Source: an uncultured Bacteroidales bacterium (GTDB taxonomy: Bacteria; Bacteroidota; Bacteroidia; Bacteroidales; UBA932). Taken from it: a DNA stretch of 59,761 nt. Position numbers and translations under genes: made by a program. The stretch spans positions 1 to 59,761 of the forward strand of contig CAKVCK010000021.1 of assembly GCA_934725575.1 (NCBI GenBank), written 5' to 3'. Shown one piece after another: positions 1 through 9,941 of the stretch (the stretch's first letter is position 1; each line of letters starts with the position of its first letter). Under the pieces are notes generated by a model. It was not told the DNA's origin and did not search any database. It saw only the letters and a list, made by a program, of their open reading frames with translations.

Positions 1-120
1 TCGACCCCGACAACTTGTTCATCTTTCCTAAAAAAAGAATCAACGCTCTCTTTTTCGTTCTCGGTACTTGTTGTACTAATCTTTCAATATTGTCAATGAA
101 CTTTGCCGTTACTTCCGAAA
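1..120 (-). other. 5' leader reading out of the left edge, probably of an rRNA operon
   Basis: This is the stretch downstream, on the minus strand, of the strong promoter at 128-158. It has no open frame of interest on that strand. It contains a segment resembling the leader usually found before Bacteroidota 16S genes (GTTCATTGACAATATTG, plus-strand 83-99). No mature rRNA sequence lies inside the window, so the rRNA assignment is inference from promoter strength and leader flavour. The short plus-strand frame here looks accidental. Confidence 0.5.
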
Positions 121-127
121 CGGGCTG

Positions 128-158
128 CAAAGGTAGCACTTTTTTCTTTCCCTCCAAA
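128..158 (-). promoter_or_regulatory. Strong Bacteroidota promoter (TTTG-N19-TACCTTTG)
   Basis: Read on the minus strand there is TTTG (plus 155-158), a 19-nt spacer, then TACCTTTG (plus 128-135). This is a full match to the Bacteroidota -33/-7 consensus TTTG-N19-21-TAnnTTTG. A/T-rich DNA lies upstream of the -33 element. It points out of the window and probably drives an rRNA operon. Confidence 0.75.
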
Positions 159-218
159 CTTTTTTTGACATTTTTTTCATTTTCCCGTAAAAATTAGCGG
201 GAAAAGAGCCTTGCAGCA

Positions 219-263
219 TCAAAAACAATGAAGATGACGGTTTATGTATTTACCGCCATCTTC
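219..263 (-). terminator. Rho-independent terminator after the GH92 gene
   Basis: On the minus strand a 12-bp stem (GAAGATGGCGGT / ACCGTCATCTTC, one wobble) closes a 10-nt loop. It is followed by a T-rich run (ATTGTTTTTG). It lies about 60 bp past the stop codon of the GH92 gene and just upstream of the next promoter. Confidence 0.75.
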
Positions 264-322
264 ATATTCACACTCCTCATAAAAGAAACTTATGAAGCTG
301 TTCCTGACATCAAAACAGACTC

Positions 323-2530
323 TTAATACCAGACCGCAGGTTCCGCACCCATCTCAAAGACAAGCTCTCCGCCTTTGACGATGTCGGAATATTCAATGTA
401 AGCCTTATCGTAAGGTTTACCGTTCAAGGTGACGCTCTGGATATAGCGGTTCGCATCACTCAAACCGGAGGCCTTGATCTTGAAAGTGCCTCCCGCGACC
501 TTCAAATCAACCGCCTCAAACGCCGGAGCGCCGAACCAGAACCTTGTGGATGCCGGTTCAACCTCGTAGAATCCCAAAGCGGAAAGGACGTACCAGGCGG
601 ACATCTGGCCGGCGTCTTCGTTGCCGCAAAGGCCGTCATCAGAGTTCTTATAAAACTCTGAATATATCCGGCGTGCCAGACCGGCTGTCTTGTACGGCTC
701 GCCGGCCATAGTATAGAAGTAGATGACGTGGTGGCTCGGTTCGTTGCCGTGAGCGTACTGACCGATGAGGCCGGATATGTCAGGAGAAGCGTCCTCGCCG
801 TCAATCCTGGAATCAGCGGCAAAAAGCGAGTCAAGCCTCTCGATGAACTTCTCGCGGGAGCCGTAGAAATCAACCAGTCCGGAATAGTCGTGCGGAGCAA
901 GCCAAGTATATTGCCAGGCATTTCCCTCGCAATAATCATTGGCGCGATGCTCAGAGGAATATGGATTGAACGGGGTCCTCCAACTGCCGTCTGTCATCTT
1001 TCCTCTTGCGAACAAAGTCTCCGGATCCATATAATTGCGGTAGGAATGGCTGCTGCCACGGAAATATTCAGCATCCTCGCTTTTGCCAAGGTAATCAGCC
1101 GCTGCGGCCACGGCTGCATCCGCAATGGCATACTCCATATCGAAGGCGATCGATTCAAGCATTGTGTCTGAAGGAATATACCCGTACTTCTGACGGTAGT
1201 TCAAGCCGCGGATGGTGTCCGTCATAGTCGCCTTCATCGCTTCCCAGGCGAGGTCACAGTCAAAACCGTCGAAGCCTTTCACAACAGCATCGGCGACAGC
1301 GATGACCCCAGGGTTACCGACCATACAGTCCGTCTCGTTACCAACCAGATGCCAGACAGGAAGACGGCCTTGCTTCTGGTAGATCTTAAGCATCGACGCA
1401 ATCATATCGTTCTCCCTTTCCGGATGCAGGATGGTCATCAGCGGCATCTGAGCGCGGTACGTGTCCCAAAGGGAAAAGGTGGTATATTCAGACCTCGGAT
1501 CATCCAGATCACTGAATATCGAAGGCATTATCATCGTGTGGTAAAGCGCTGTGTAGAAGATTGTTCTGGCTTCAGGATCATCAGTGCACACATTAGCCTT
1601 GGAGAGTTCCGCGTTCCAAGCCTTGCGGGCGGCCTCGACCGTGGCATCGAAGTCCCAGCCCGAAAGTTCCGCTGACATATTCAAAGCCGCCTTTTCCTCG
1701 CTGGACGGGGAAACCGCGACCTTCAGCATCACCTGCTCGCCTTCGGTGGTGTGGAAGCCCGCGCGGAAGTAGTTCACTGAATATTCCTTACCCTCAACGG
1801 AATATTCCTTGGCGGTGATTTCATCGATGGAGTCGAACGGCTTCGAGAATTGGGCACGGAAGTAGATTTTCTGGTCTTTCGCCCAACCGGTAGAGAATCT
1901 GTAACCCTCTATGGTGCAACTGTCTATGACTGTAAATTTCGTGTCGTAGGCCCTGTCCCAGCAGCCGCCGTTCTCAAGGTCGAAGACCACTGCGGAGCTG
2001 TCGGAGGCCGGGAAAGTGTAGCGGCTGAAGCCGACCCTTGTCGTGGCCGTCATCTCGGCGGTGATGCCGTAACGGGTCAGAGGGACACTGTAGTAGCCTG
2101 GTCTGGCGATCTCCTTCGTTCTGTCGGCGTAGGACCACATTCCGGTGGCCTGCGCGGCGGCTATCGCCTCTGGAGAATCGTCCTTCGGTTCCTCCCCTCT
2201 TGAATATCTTACCGTGCCGACCACCGGCATCACGGTGATGTCGAAGAGGTCTCCGATTCCGGTTCCGCTCAAGTGGGTGTGGGAGAATCCGATGACCGTC
2301 GAGTCACTGGAATGGTAGCCGGAGCACCAGTCCCATTGCTGAGGGATGCTCGTAGGCCCCAACTGCACCGCGCCGAAAGGCACACTCGCACCGACAAACA
2401 CGTGTCCGTGCCCGCCCGAGCCGATCCTGACATTAACGTAACCTGTGTAGTCCTCCAATTCCATCGTGGCCGGAGAACAAGCCGCCAAAGCACCAAGGGC
2501 GGCGATGATGATTGTCCTTATTGCTTTCAT
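323..2530 (-). CDS. GH92 family alpha-mannosidase, lipoprotein
   Basis: A 735-residue protein with a lipoprotein signal peptide (lipobox LAAC, Cys about residue 18), so it should be exported and lipid-anchored. The rest matches glycoside hydrolase family 92, calcium-dependent exo-alpha-mannosidases that trim high-mannose N-glycans and fungal mannans. Recognised stretches are the N-terminal NVRIGSGGHGHVFVGAS with PFGAVQLGP, a central GNETDCMVGNPGV, and near the C-terminus GNEDAGQMSAWYVLSALGF. Length is normal for the family. The start is supported by the signal peptide and by a promoter 28 bp upstream (2558-2589). It is transcribed alone and ends at a terminator. Linkage specificity cannot be read from sequence. 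Host glycoprotein mannans are a likely substrate, by inference. Confidence 0.93.
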   Translation of the reverse strand: MKAIRTIIIAALGALAACSPATMELEDYTGYVNVRIGSGGHGHVFVGASVPFGAVQLGPTSIPQQWDWCSGYHSSDSTVIGFSHTHLSGTGIGDLFDITVMPVVGTVRYSRGEEPKDDSPEAIAAAQATGMWSYADRTKEIARPGYYSVPLTRYGITAEMTATTRVGFSRYTFPASDSSAVVFDLENGGCWDRAYDTKFTVIDSCTIEGYRFSTGWAKDQKIYFRAQFSKPFDSIDEITAKEYSVEGKEYSVNYFRAGFHTTEGEQVMLKVAVSPSSEEKAALNMSAELSGWDFDATVEAARKAWNAELSKANVCTDDPEARTIFYTALYHTMIMPSIFSDLDDPRSEYTTFSLWDTYRAQMPLMTILHPERENDMIASMLKIYQKQGRLPVWHLVGNETDCMVGNPGVIAVADAVVKGFDGFDCDLAWEAMKATMTDTIRGLNYRQKYGYIPSDTMLESIAFDMEYAIADAAVAAAADYLGKSEDAEYFRGSSHSYRNYMDPETLFARGKMTDGSWRTPFNPYSSEHRANDYCEGNAWQYTWLAPHDYSGLVDFYGSREKFIERLDSLFAADSRIDGEDASPDISGLIGQYAHGNEPSHHVIYFYTMAGEPYKTAGLARRIYSEFYKNSDDGLCGNEDAGQMSAWYVLSALGFYEVEPASTRFWFGAPAFEAVDLKVAGGTFKIKASGLSDANRYIQSVTLNGKPYDKAYIEYSDIVKGGELVFEMGAEPAVWY

Positions 2531-2557
2531 CGATGAAGACTTAATGTTATCGTTCCG

Positions 2558-2589
2558 CTAAGATACCCATTCTTTTTTGTTGGAGCAAA
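2558..2589 (-). promoter_or_regulatory. Promoter of the GH92 gene
   Basis: On the minus strand: TTTG (plus 2586-2589), 20-nt spacer, TATCTTAG (plus 2558-2565), which is 7 of 8 to the -7 consensus TAnnTTTG. The GH92 start codon lies 27 bp downstream. Confidence 0.6.
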
Positions 2590-2690
2590 CACGGAATGGT
2601 ATCATTATTATTTCTTTATGGTTTATCTATTGATAATCCGATTATTATTCGTATCTTGTTTGCAAACTAGCAACCAATTATTTATCAGAG

Positions 2691-5600
2691 ATGAAACGAC
2701 AACTCCTTATATTGTCAGTATTGATGGCAGGGGCATTTGCATTGCCAGCCCAGACGATCTCTGACGAGATCATCCAAATGTTTTCTCCTAATGCCGCGGA
2801 ACTTGGCAAATACGGGAAGATACCCGTGAATCATTTCAATGGTCTGCCAAGCATTCAAGTTCCTTTGACGACACTCAAGACAAAGGGGGCTAACCTTCCG
2901 ATCTACCTGACATACCACGCGGGAGGACACAAGCCGGAGCAGCACCCTGGATGGGTTGGTTTGGGCTGGACCCTGCGTGCAGGAGGGTGCATTAACAGGA
3001 TAATCAACAACCGGCAGGACGAAGTGTCGCACGATGAGATCTGGCAGGAAAGGGCAAAGCCATTGATACACCAGATTTCGGATCTTGACACCCTAAGTTA
3101 TTTTGACTATCTGGAAAAAGGAGCTGGATGGGCAGAGGACGAGAATGCCGCCAAGGCTCATTTCCGATACAACCATAAATACGGGATATGGTGCGATATG
3201 GAGCCGGACGAATTCCAGATCAACCTTGACGGGATCCAGGCTTCTTTCCACATAACCGGATATGACAGCAGGACAGGGCAGTGCACTGTCAAGATCAAGT
3301 CCCGCCAACCGTATGATTTCTCTGTCAAGGTCTTTCTTTCCCAAACAAGAGGGAATCACATCAACGATCAAATTAATGCACTGTTGTTTCAGTACATCTG
3401 CAAGATAATCGTGACCGATTCCGATGGTGTCCGCTACACCTTCGGTAGTGACGACGATGATCTATCATCCATCGAGTTTTCCATAAGGCCTTGCTCCACC
3501 TACCGTTACGGTATGGCCTCTGCATCCACGTGGAACCTTTCCAGAATTGAATACCCAAACAACGAGGCGATCACATTCCGCTACCGGAAAGACGGGCGTC
3601 CCATCGTCAGGACAATCCTGCGAGAGGGACGTGGGCTCGGCTACAAGATTGATGATGACAACTATGGGAACTACCTGCTCGACTCATCGTTGCCTGAGGG
3701 CAGCACCGGATCTTGGCGCAAATATTACATCGATAACGACCTATATTCACAGATAGACAAATATCCCTACATCAAGCTTATGTACATCTCTCCATCCTAC
3801 CTTAGTTCCGTGAGGTCAAAGGCAAGCGGAGATTCGGTAGTGTTCCATATCTCCAGATCAATCGAACTGAAGGATCTTGGCACGGACACCGACACCACAT
3901 ACGAGAATTCGGCAGAGTTTTTCCGAACTAAACCTGATTTCCGAGACAACGATGCGTTCATCGACATCGAGAATATCCTCTCCTATAACTACTATATGTG
4001 TTTGGATAGTATTATCCAAGGCCAAAAGAGGATACTGTTCACATATGGCAATAATGCAAACGAGCGCCTGTCTCTCTCCTCTATCAGAACCGTAGCCGGA
4101 ACTGCTGACGGAGGCAAGTACAGTTTTGAGTACAATAGTCTTAAACTCCCCGATCATTATTGCTCGGAGAGCAGCGACAGGTGGGGCTTCAACGGGAAAT
4201 CATTCAGCGTGCCACCGGGATCATACCATACCCTTCACGGCCGCCGCGCACCCGACACAACCCTAATGAAAGCGGAAATCATTCAAAAAATAACCTATCC
4301 TACCGGAGGCTCCACTGAATATGTCTTCGAACCGCATACCTACAGCGCGTCCGTCCAAAGAACTGACTCTCCCCGAATCGGATTCACGGTTGTTGACAAT
4401 GCTAAGGACAGCATTGCAGGCGGGTTGAGAATCAAGACGATCATTGACCGAGACGGTGACAAGACTGAGACACGCAACTTTTTCTGTACAAAAAACGGCC
4501 GCTCCAGCGGCATCCTGTCCGGGACTCCAGTATTTTTTATAAAACGAGACTACAACGGGAAAGCGGCAATAGGTGGCAATGGTAGAGGTTGGATCGGCCC
4601 GCTTTTTTGGAAAGACAAAGGCTCTGAGTCCACTTTGGAGTTGTCCTACTGGATAGGAAGTGAAAACTATCTGAACCAGCTCTCAACGACAGATGGCAAC
4701 CACATCACTTACAGCAACGTGACCGAGGTGTTCTCTGATGGAGGAAGGATTGAGTTTGAATATTCAAATCACAGGGAAGCCATTGACGCTTCAAACGAGG
4801 GGGATATATCCTTCTATTCGCCGGAGAATCCAGACTACATCCTGAGAAGGCTATACGCCTCACACTCTTTAGACAGGGGGTTGATGCTCAGAAAAGGTTT
4901 GTTTGACAGTGACGGGAGAATTGTCGAAGAAGAACGCTATGAATATAACAATTCTCCGAATCGCTTTACGGAGAATGTCCCCGTCTGCCAGATAGGTGCG
5001 GAGTCGTTCCCTAACCTTATTAACGGACGGGGTGACGGCCTCTCACTCTCTAAAAACTTCACATACTGTTGGACAGCAGGATCCAGGATATACACTTATT
5101 TCCCTTACTTGAAAAGCAAGGAAGTCAAGACATTCCATTATGGAGCAGGGATTTCTCCCAAGACCGCCACCATTCTGACCAGTTATAGTTACGACAACCA
5201 CCGTAGGCTTGTGCGGACTACAACAACGGAATCAGGTGGAGGAGAACTAACCGACTCCATAAGGTACACCGGTTCTGACGGGATAAGGAGCTCAGGGGTG
5301 TATGCGGGAATGGCCGATGAATCCGTGAATATGTCCGGAATTCCAATAGAAAGGATACGATACAAAAACGGGAAGGTGATAAGAGCGGAATTGACCACCT
5401 ACAGAAAAATCGCCAAAGCCGGAATTGAGAATTACGTGCCTGCGGCAGAATATTCAGCAAAACTTGACGAGCCACTATCCTCTTTCAGCGCTTATGACGG
5501 TCGTAATGTCGGCAGCCTATACGGTGATCCGATTATAAAATATGTAGAGTATGACGAGATGTGCAACCCTCTGGAAGTGATCAAAAACGGCACAGACAAA

Positions 5601-8600
5601 ACATCCATACTTTGGGGATATGGTGGGATGCACCCTGTCGCTCTTTTTAACAATGCCACCAGACGCAAGGGAATGATAGCGGTTGAAGAGCCGGGACTTG
5701 TCAGCCACGATGAAGATCATCGTACAAACACCGAACACTGGTTCTCTTACAGTTTCGAGGCTTTGGAGGACGGGGACTGTGAGATACATTTCGATATTCC
5801 GGAAAATGTCCCAGATTTTGATTTCTGGGTTATTCTCGACAGTTCCATTTATTATAGGCCGAGAACCAGAGAGTGGGTGGATGATGGTTCTGGAGGGGAA
5901 CACGACTCTGAGATTTATGTGGAATTCACAAAAACACTATGGCTGCCAGCCGGAAAACATAAAATTATTGTCACCACGTTGGATCCGGCCATTTATCCAA
6001 TACCGGAAGGCGAAACCGAGGGGGAAATTGAATTAGAGGCAAATTCGGAGAACAACAATCCGGTGCGTCCTCAGTCATCTATTGAAATCACAGAAGATAC
6101 TCATTACGCCGCCGGATGGTTTTGGATTGCCTATAGTGGTAAGGAAGAAAGGATGGTGAATGGGTTTATTGGAGACTATTACTACGAGAATTTTGAAGGT
6201 TGGCGTGGAAACAGCCCCAATGGCTATCACAGCGAAAAGGGATATGTAGGGGAATATACAGTCAATCTTGAGGTCTCGCCGGAAAGAGTATATTACATTG
6301 ATTATAGAGTCCTGACTGGAGGACAGTGGAAGTATAAGAAACACAGATATTACGGGCCGTGCCATATAATCTATGAGGGTTCTTCACCAATAGATGAGGT
6401 CCGTGTGTATCCTGCTGACGGATCGGTGATCACGGCGACCTGGTCTCCGAATGTCGGGCCGCACGGTGTCACTGACACGCGAGGAGTGACCACATCCTAT
6501 GAGTATGACGGGTTAGGCCGATTGATCCGGTGTATGGACAACGAGCAATCACCAACTGTTGAATACGCCTACCATTTCCGAAATAGGTCCGATTCCACAA
6601 ACCATATAAGGAAAACAGTCTATACCGAGAAGAACGCCTCAGCCCCGAGGATCAGCACAGACTATTTCGATGGTTTCGGGAGGTCACTCCAGACTATTAT
6701 GAAGGGTGCGGCGGGAAGTTCCGGAACTAATGATGGAGACATCGCCAATCTCTTTGAATATGACCGAAACGGACGGTTACTCAGATCTTGGCAGAACTCT
6801 CCGGTGAGCAATAACGGAGATGGTTATGTTAATCCAGATGTCCTCAAAGAGAAGGCATACTCATTTTACGGGGATGCGGCCAAAGTAGAGTCCCGTCCAT
6901 TCAGTGAGAATGTTTACGACGGTTCGCCACTTGACCGCGTCAAGGCCGTTTACGGCGCAGGAGAAGACTGGTTCAGCGCCGAGAAATGTGCCCAAACAGA
7001 CTTCCTTACGAACTCCACGGATGTTCCGACTCTTAAATGTTTAATCCTCAAGGCAGAGGAATATTCAAGCACCTCGTTCACTATCAAAAAGACAGGATTC
7101 TATCCTGACGGCACCCTACTTGTGACAAAGAGTATCGACGAAGACGGGAATACCGCATATTCATTCGAAGACTTTTCCAAGAAGATTCTGTTGGAACGTC
7201 GAATCTTGGATTCGGACGAGACGGTGGACACGTACTATGTCTATGACGACTTCGGTGACCTACGAGCTGTGATTCCGCCGATGCTTTCCAAAGAGGTCAG
7301 CACTTCCACATCAACGAATTGGTCAAGTGACTCGGAACCGATTAACCGATGGGCGTTCCTATACGTCTATGATTCAAGGCATCACTGCGTGGCCAAGAAG
7401 ATTCCTGGAGCCGGATGGAGTCTCACACTTTACGACAAGACCGGGAACGCCATTCTGACTCAAGATGCCAAGCAACGTGAAAATAACGAATGGATGTTCA
7501 ACATTCCCGATGCCTCAGGCAGGGTTTGTATTCAAGGTTTGTGCGACGAAGCCACTCTTTTTGGAAGCGACTCTGGCATAGATGTGTTCGCAGGGCCATT
7601 CCAGAATATCTCGGTAAGAGCCTTACGTTCACAAGAACCCTTGGCTGCTACAAGTTCCATCTATGGTTATAATGTTGACGGCCTGAACATAGACTCCACC
7701 GCCACGTTCCTCACCGTGAACTATTACGATGACCACTCATTCATCGGAGAGTTTGGATTTCCTCAGGACCTTCTGTTTGACAAGACCCTTGTGGACGATG
7801 GTTACGGCGAAAGATGGTCATCCGCACATAGTCTGTTGACCGGCTCAATGTCATCAGTGCTCACCTCTGAGGGTGTGTCAGCAGGAAAGTTCAGGCACAC
7901 GGCTTTGTTCTATGATGAATATGGACGTACCATCCAGAGTGTCTCCCAGTACGAAGACGGAGATCTGATCCGGATGGCATCGGCGTTTGACTTCGCCGGG
8001 AACCGAACTCTCTCAAGGGAGGTTGTCTTGATGTCTGATGCGTGCGACACCGTGGAAAGAACTGACATATACGATTTGTGGGGGCGTGTTAGGCAAACAA
8101 CGACGAATCTTTCAACAGGCAGCGGGCTCACCGCCTCAAACACAGTCGGTCATACGTATGACAATGTCGGGAGGCTGGCGGGAATCATTTACGGTACCGG
8201 AAACAAGGCTGTAACAGAGTCCCTGGCCTACAACGTAAGGGGCTGGCTGACAGAAAAGCGGAGTGATGTGTTCGGAATGAGATTGCGGTATAATGCCCCG
8301 GTCCTTGGCGCCACGCCTTGTTGGAACGGAGGCGTTTCCGAGTGGGCATGGGGGTTCGGCACCGAAACGCCGCAGGCATATTCATTCTCCTACGATGCGT
8401 TGGGCCGCCTGACGGACTCCAGAAGATTCATTGGGACATCGGGCTCCCCCACAGACTCTTTCTCAGAGCGGGATCTCTCCTATGACCTCAATGGGAACAT
8501 ACTGACCTTGAACCGCTTCGGAGAATCCAGCTTGCTGCCGGAGGACGCACTGACTTTCTCATACTCCGGCAACAGGATTAACTCGGTGTCGGGATCACCA

Positions 8601-9941
8601 TCTTTCGGCTACGACTCCAACGGCAATATGACAGCGGACGGCAGGCTTGGCTTGAATCTCAGTTACAATCATCTGAACCTTGTAAGTGAAGTCGGTGACG
8701 CTTCCGGAACCCTAGCCTACTACACGTACATCTCTGACGGCACAAAGATCTCCGCCGAAAAGCCAGACGGCTCAGGAACCGTGTATAGAGGATCGCTTGT
8801 CTATTCAAAGGACGGGAACGGAAACCTCAGCCTTGACTGCGTCCTCACTGACGGAGGACGGATCGCCGCCGCGAGGGACGCTTCCGGAACCGTCACGGCC
8901 TATCACGCCCTCCACCACCTGACCGACCACCTAGGCAGCGTCCGCGCCGTCGTCGATGGCGACACCGGCTCTGTGATCGAGACGAATGATTACTATCCGT
9001 TCGGAAAGCGGATTCAAGCTACGGGGCCGGTCGCAGAGCCTGTCGAAGCGACTTCCCCGAACCGCTGGCTCTTCTCCGGCAAGGAAGACCAGTCCTTCCT
9101 GAGCGCGGGCATCCCTCTCCTCGACTTCGGTGCCCGCATGTACAACCCAACCATCGCCCGCTGGACCGCCGCCGACCCTCTGTCCGAAAATTACTACAGT
9201 ATCAGTCCGTATGCCTACTGCATAGGAAATCCGGTGATATTCATTGATCCTAATGGTGAAAGCACCTGGGTTACACGTGGGAAAAATGGTACCTTTATAG
9301 TTACAGATAAGGGGAATCCCTTTGATAATGATTCCAACATATATGTGACTTACGAAGATGATAACGGTGTCTGGCAGAGGGGAGAATCTATAGGTCAAAC
9401 GGTGTCTCCATACTCATTTTATAATTTCGATGCCAAGAATGGTGGAGCATGGGCCGTGGACAGTGTGATTAATACGGAAGATAATAGCGGAAGTGATTTC
9501 CTACAGATGTTTTACGATGAGTGGCAGCCGGAATTAATAGATTATATGGCTAACGCCAGAAATGGCCATAAATATGACTTTAAAGTCAGCAATGGGGAGC
9601 CTACGTCTGCCTACGGATCCAAACTAGATCCTTATCGTGGTATGCCAATAGGTAAAGGGACTGATGGGAAAAACATATACGCTTCGGCAAGGGACATCGG
9701 CAATATTGCCGCCGGCTATGTCGCTGGGGCTAATGGAATTGGATGGATATCCGCAAGAACTGCTTTTGATGGCTATCAAATACTGTCCAATATACTCAGT
9801 TCAAGTATTTCTGACATCATAAAGACAGGTTTTCGAAGAGAAAGCCTCTCGACAAGGGTTCCTGAATATTATGGATGGACAAGAGGGTATCTTAATTATA
9901 ACTCTAAACGCAGGATTCACTGGTATTTATATGACAAATAG
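2691..9941 (+). CDS. RHS/YD-repeat polymorphic toxin, secreted, with a variable C-terminal domain
   Basis: A 2,416-residue secreted protein. It has a signal peptide (residues 1-21, ending LPAQ), then the N-terminal block of Bacteroidota RHS proteins (FNGLPSIQVPL, GWVGLGWTLRAGG). A long series of YD repeats follows, then the RHS core (LTDHLGSVRAVVD, DYYPFGKRI, DFGARMYNPTIARW, DPLSENYYSISPYAY) ending in IDPNG about residue 2197. By family analogy the repeats form a shell around the C-terminal toxin. The last ~220 residues differ from the displaced copy at 13.3 kb. They carry RNGHKYDFK, YRGMPIGKGTDGK and ASARDIGNIAAGYVAG, which recall the Ntox44-like toxins of Bacteroidetes; this name is tentative. 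An REP-like palindrome sits in frame at 9029-9053. Small immunity-like genes follow directly, the first overlapping the stop codon. Confidence 0.9.
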   Translation: MKRQLLILSVLMAGAFALPAQTISDEIIQMFSPNAAELGKYGKIPVNHFNGLPSIQVPLTTLKTKGANLPIYLTYHAGGHKPEQHPGWVGLGWTLRAGGCINRIINNRQDEVSHDEIWQERAKPLIHQISDLDTLSYFDYLEKGAGWAEDENAAKAHFRYNHKYGIWCDMEPDEFQINLDGIQASFHITGYDSRTGQCTVKIKSRQPYDFSVKVFLSQTRGNHINDQINALLFQYICKIIVTDSDGVRYTFGSDDDDLSSIEFSIRPCSTYRYGMASASTWNLSRIEYPNNEAITFRYRKDGRPIVRTILREGRGLGYKIDDDNYGNYLLDSSLPEGSTGSWRKYYIDNDLYSQIDKYPYIKLMYISPSYLSSVRSKASGDSVVFHISRSIELKDLGTDTDTTYENSAEFFRTKPDFRDNDAFIDIENILSYNYYMCLDSIIQGQKRILFTYGNNANERLSLSSIRTVAGTADGGKYSFEYNSLKLPDHYCSESSDRWGFNGKSFSVPPGSYHTLHGRRAPDTTLMKAEIIQKITYPTGGSTEYVFEPHTYSASVQRTDSPRIGFTVVDNAKDSIAGGLRIKTIIDRDGDKTETRNFFCTKNGRSSGILSGTPVFFIKRDYNGKAAIGGNGRGWIGPLFWKDKGSESTLELSYWIGSENYLNQLSTTDGNHITYSNVTEVFSDGGRIEFEYSNHREAIDASNEGDISFYSPENPDYILRRLYASHSLDRGLMLRKGLFDSDGRIVEEERYEYNNSPNRFTENVPVCQIGAESFPNLINGRGDGLSLSKNFTYCWTAGSRIYTYFPYLKSKEVKTFHYGAGISPKTATILTSYSYDNHRRLVRTTTTESGGGELTDSIRYTGSDGIRSSGVYAGMADESVNMSGIPIERIRYKNGKVIRAELTTYRKIAKAGIENYVPAAEYSAKLDEPLSSFSAYDGRNVGSLYGDPIIKYVEYDEMCNPLEVIKNGTDKTSILWGYGGMHPVALFNNATRRKGMIAVEEPGLVSHDEDHRTNTEHWFSYSFEALEDGDCEIHFDIPENVPDFDFWVILDSSIYYRPRTREWVDDGSGGEHDSEIYVEFTKTLWLPAGKHKIIVTTLDPAIYPIPEGETEGEIELEANSENNNPVRPQSSIEITEDTHYAAGWFWIAYSGKEERMVNGFIGDYYYENFEGWRGNSPNGYHSEKGYVGEYTVNLEVSPERVYYIDYRVLTGGQWKYKKHRYYGPCHIIYEGSSPIDEVRVYPADGSVITATWSPNVGPHGVTDTRGVTTSYEYDGLGRLIRCMDNEQSPTVEYAYHFRNRSDSTNHIRKTVYTEKNASAPRISTDYFDGFGRSLQTIMKGAAGSSGTNDGDIANLFEYDRNGRLLRSWQNSPVSNNGDGYVNPDVLKEKAYSFYGDAAKVESRPFSENVYDGSPLDRVKAVYGAGEDWFSAEKCAQTDFLTNSTDVPTLKCLILKAEEYSSTSFTIKKTGFYPDGTLLVTKSIDEDGNTAYSFEDFSKKILLERRILDSDETVDTYYVYDDFGDLRAVIPPMLSKEVSTSTSTNWSSDSEPINRWAFLYVYDSRHHCVAKKIPGAGWSLTLYDKTGNAILTQDAKQRENNEWMFNIPDASGRVCIQGLCDEATLFGSDSGIDVFAGPFQNISVRALRSQEPLAATSSIYGYNVDGLNIDSTATFLTVNYYDDHSFIGEFGFPQDLLFDKTLVDDGYGERWSSAHSLLTGSMSSVLTSEGVSAGKFRHTALFYDEYGRTIQSVSQYEDGDLIRMASAFDFAGNRTLSREVVLMSDACDTVERTDIYDLWGRVRQTTTNLSTGSGLTASNTVGHTYDNVGRLAGIIYGTGNKAVTESLAYNVRGWLTEKRSDVFGMRLRYNAPVLGATPCWNGGVSEWAWGFGTETPQAYSFSYDALGRLTDSRRFIGTSGSPTDSFSERDLSYDLNGNILTLNRFGESSLLPEDALTFSYSGNRINSVSGSPSFGYDSNGNMTADGRLGLNLSYNHLNLVSEVGDASGTLAYYTYISDGTKISAEKPDGSGTVYRGSLVYSKDGNGNLSLDCVLTDGGRIAAARDASGTVTAYHALHHLTDHLGSVRAVVDGDTGSVIETNDYYPFGKRIQATGPVAEPVEATSPNRWLFSGKEDQSFLSAGIPLLDFGARMYNPTIARWTAADPLSENYYSISPYAYCIGNPVIFIDPNGESTWVTRGKNGTFIVTDKGNPFDNDSNIYVTYEDDNGVWQRGESIGQTVSPYSFYNFDAKNGGAWAVDSVINTEDNSGSDFLQMFYDEWQPELIDYMANARNGHKYDFKVSNGEPTSAYGSKLDPYRGMPIGKGTDGKNIYASARDIGNIAAGYVAGANGIGWISARTAFDGYQILSNILSSSISDIIKTGFRRESLSTRVPEYYGWTRGYLNYNSKRRIHWYLYDK
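8643..9180 (+). repeat. RHS core segment duplicated at 13430-13966
   Basis: This part of the RHS core recurs as a direct copy in the displaced tip at 13430-13966. The first 71 nt (8643-8713 and 13430-13500) are identical by eye; the rest diverges moderately but keeps the reading frame. Such core repeats are the expected recombination substrate for swapping RHS C-terminal toxins. Confidence 0.85.
9029..9053 (-). repeat. REP-like palindromic unit in frame in the RHS gene
   Basis: Contains GAGCCTGTCGAAGCGAC flanked by GGTCGC, an imperfect palindrome. It is read in frame as a short linker (PVAEPVEATSP). Related units, some in opposite orientation, occur at 13816-13840, 16445-16471, 16494-16517 and 19121-19144. 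Confidence 0.6.

Noticed and set aside
15..197. Short plus-strand open frame at the left edge (about 60 codons)
   Set aside because: It runs antisense through a perfect promoter and leader, has low-complexity Phe-rich sequence and no family resemblance.
290..326. GAAGCTGTT ... AAAACAG near the GH92 stop, resembling MITE ends
   Set aside because: Match is short and imperfect, and the two parts are only about 15 bp apart; no element body.
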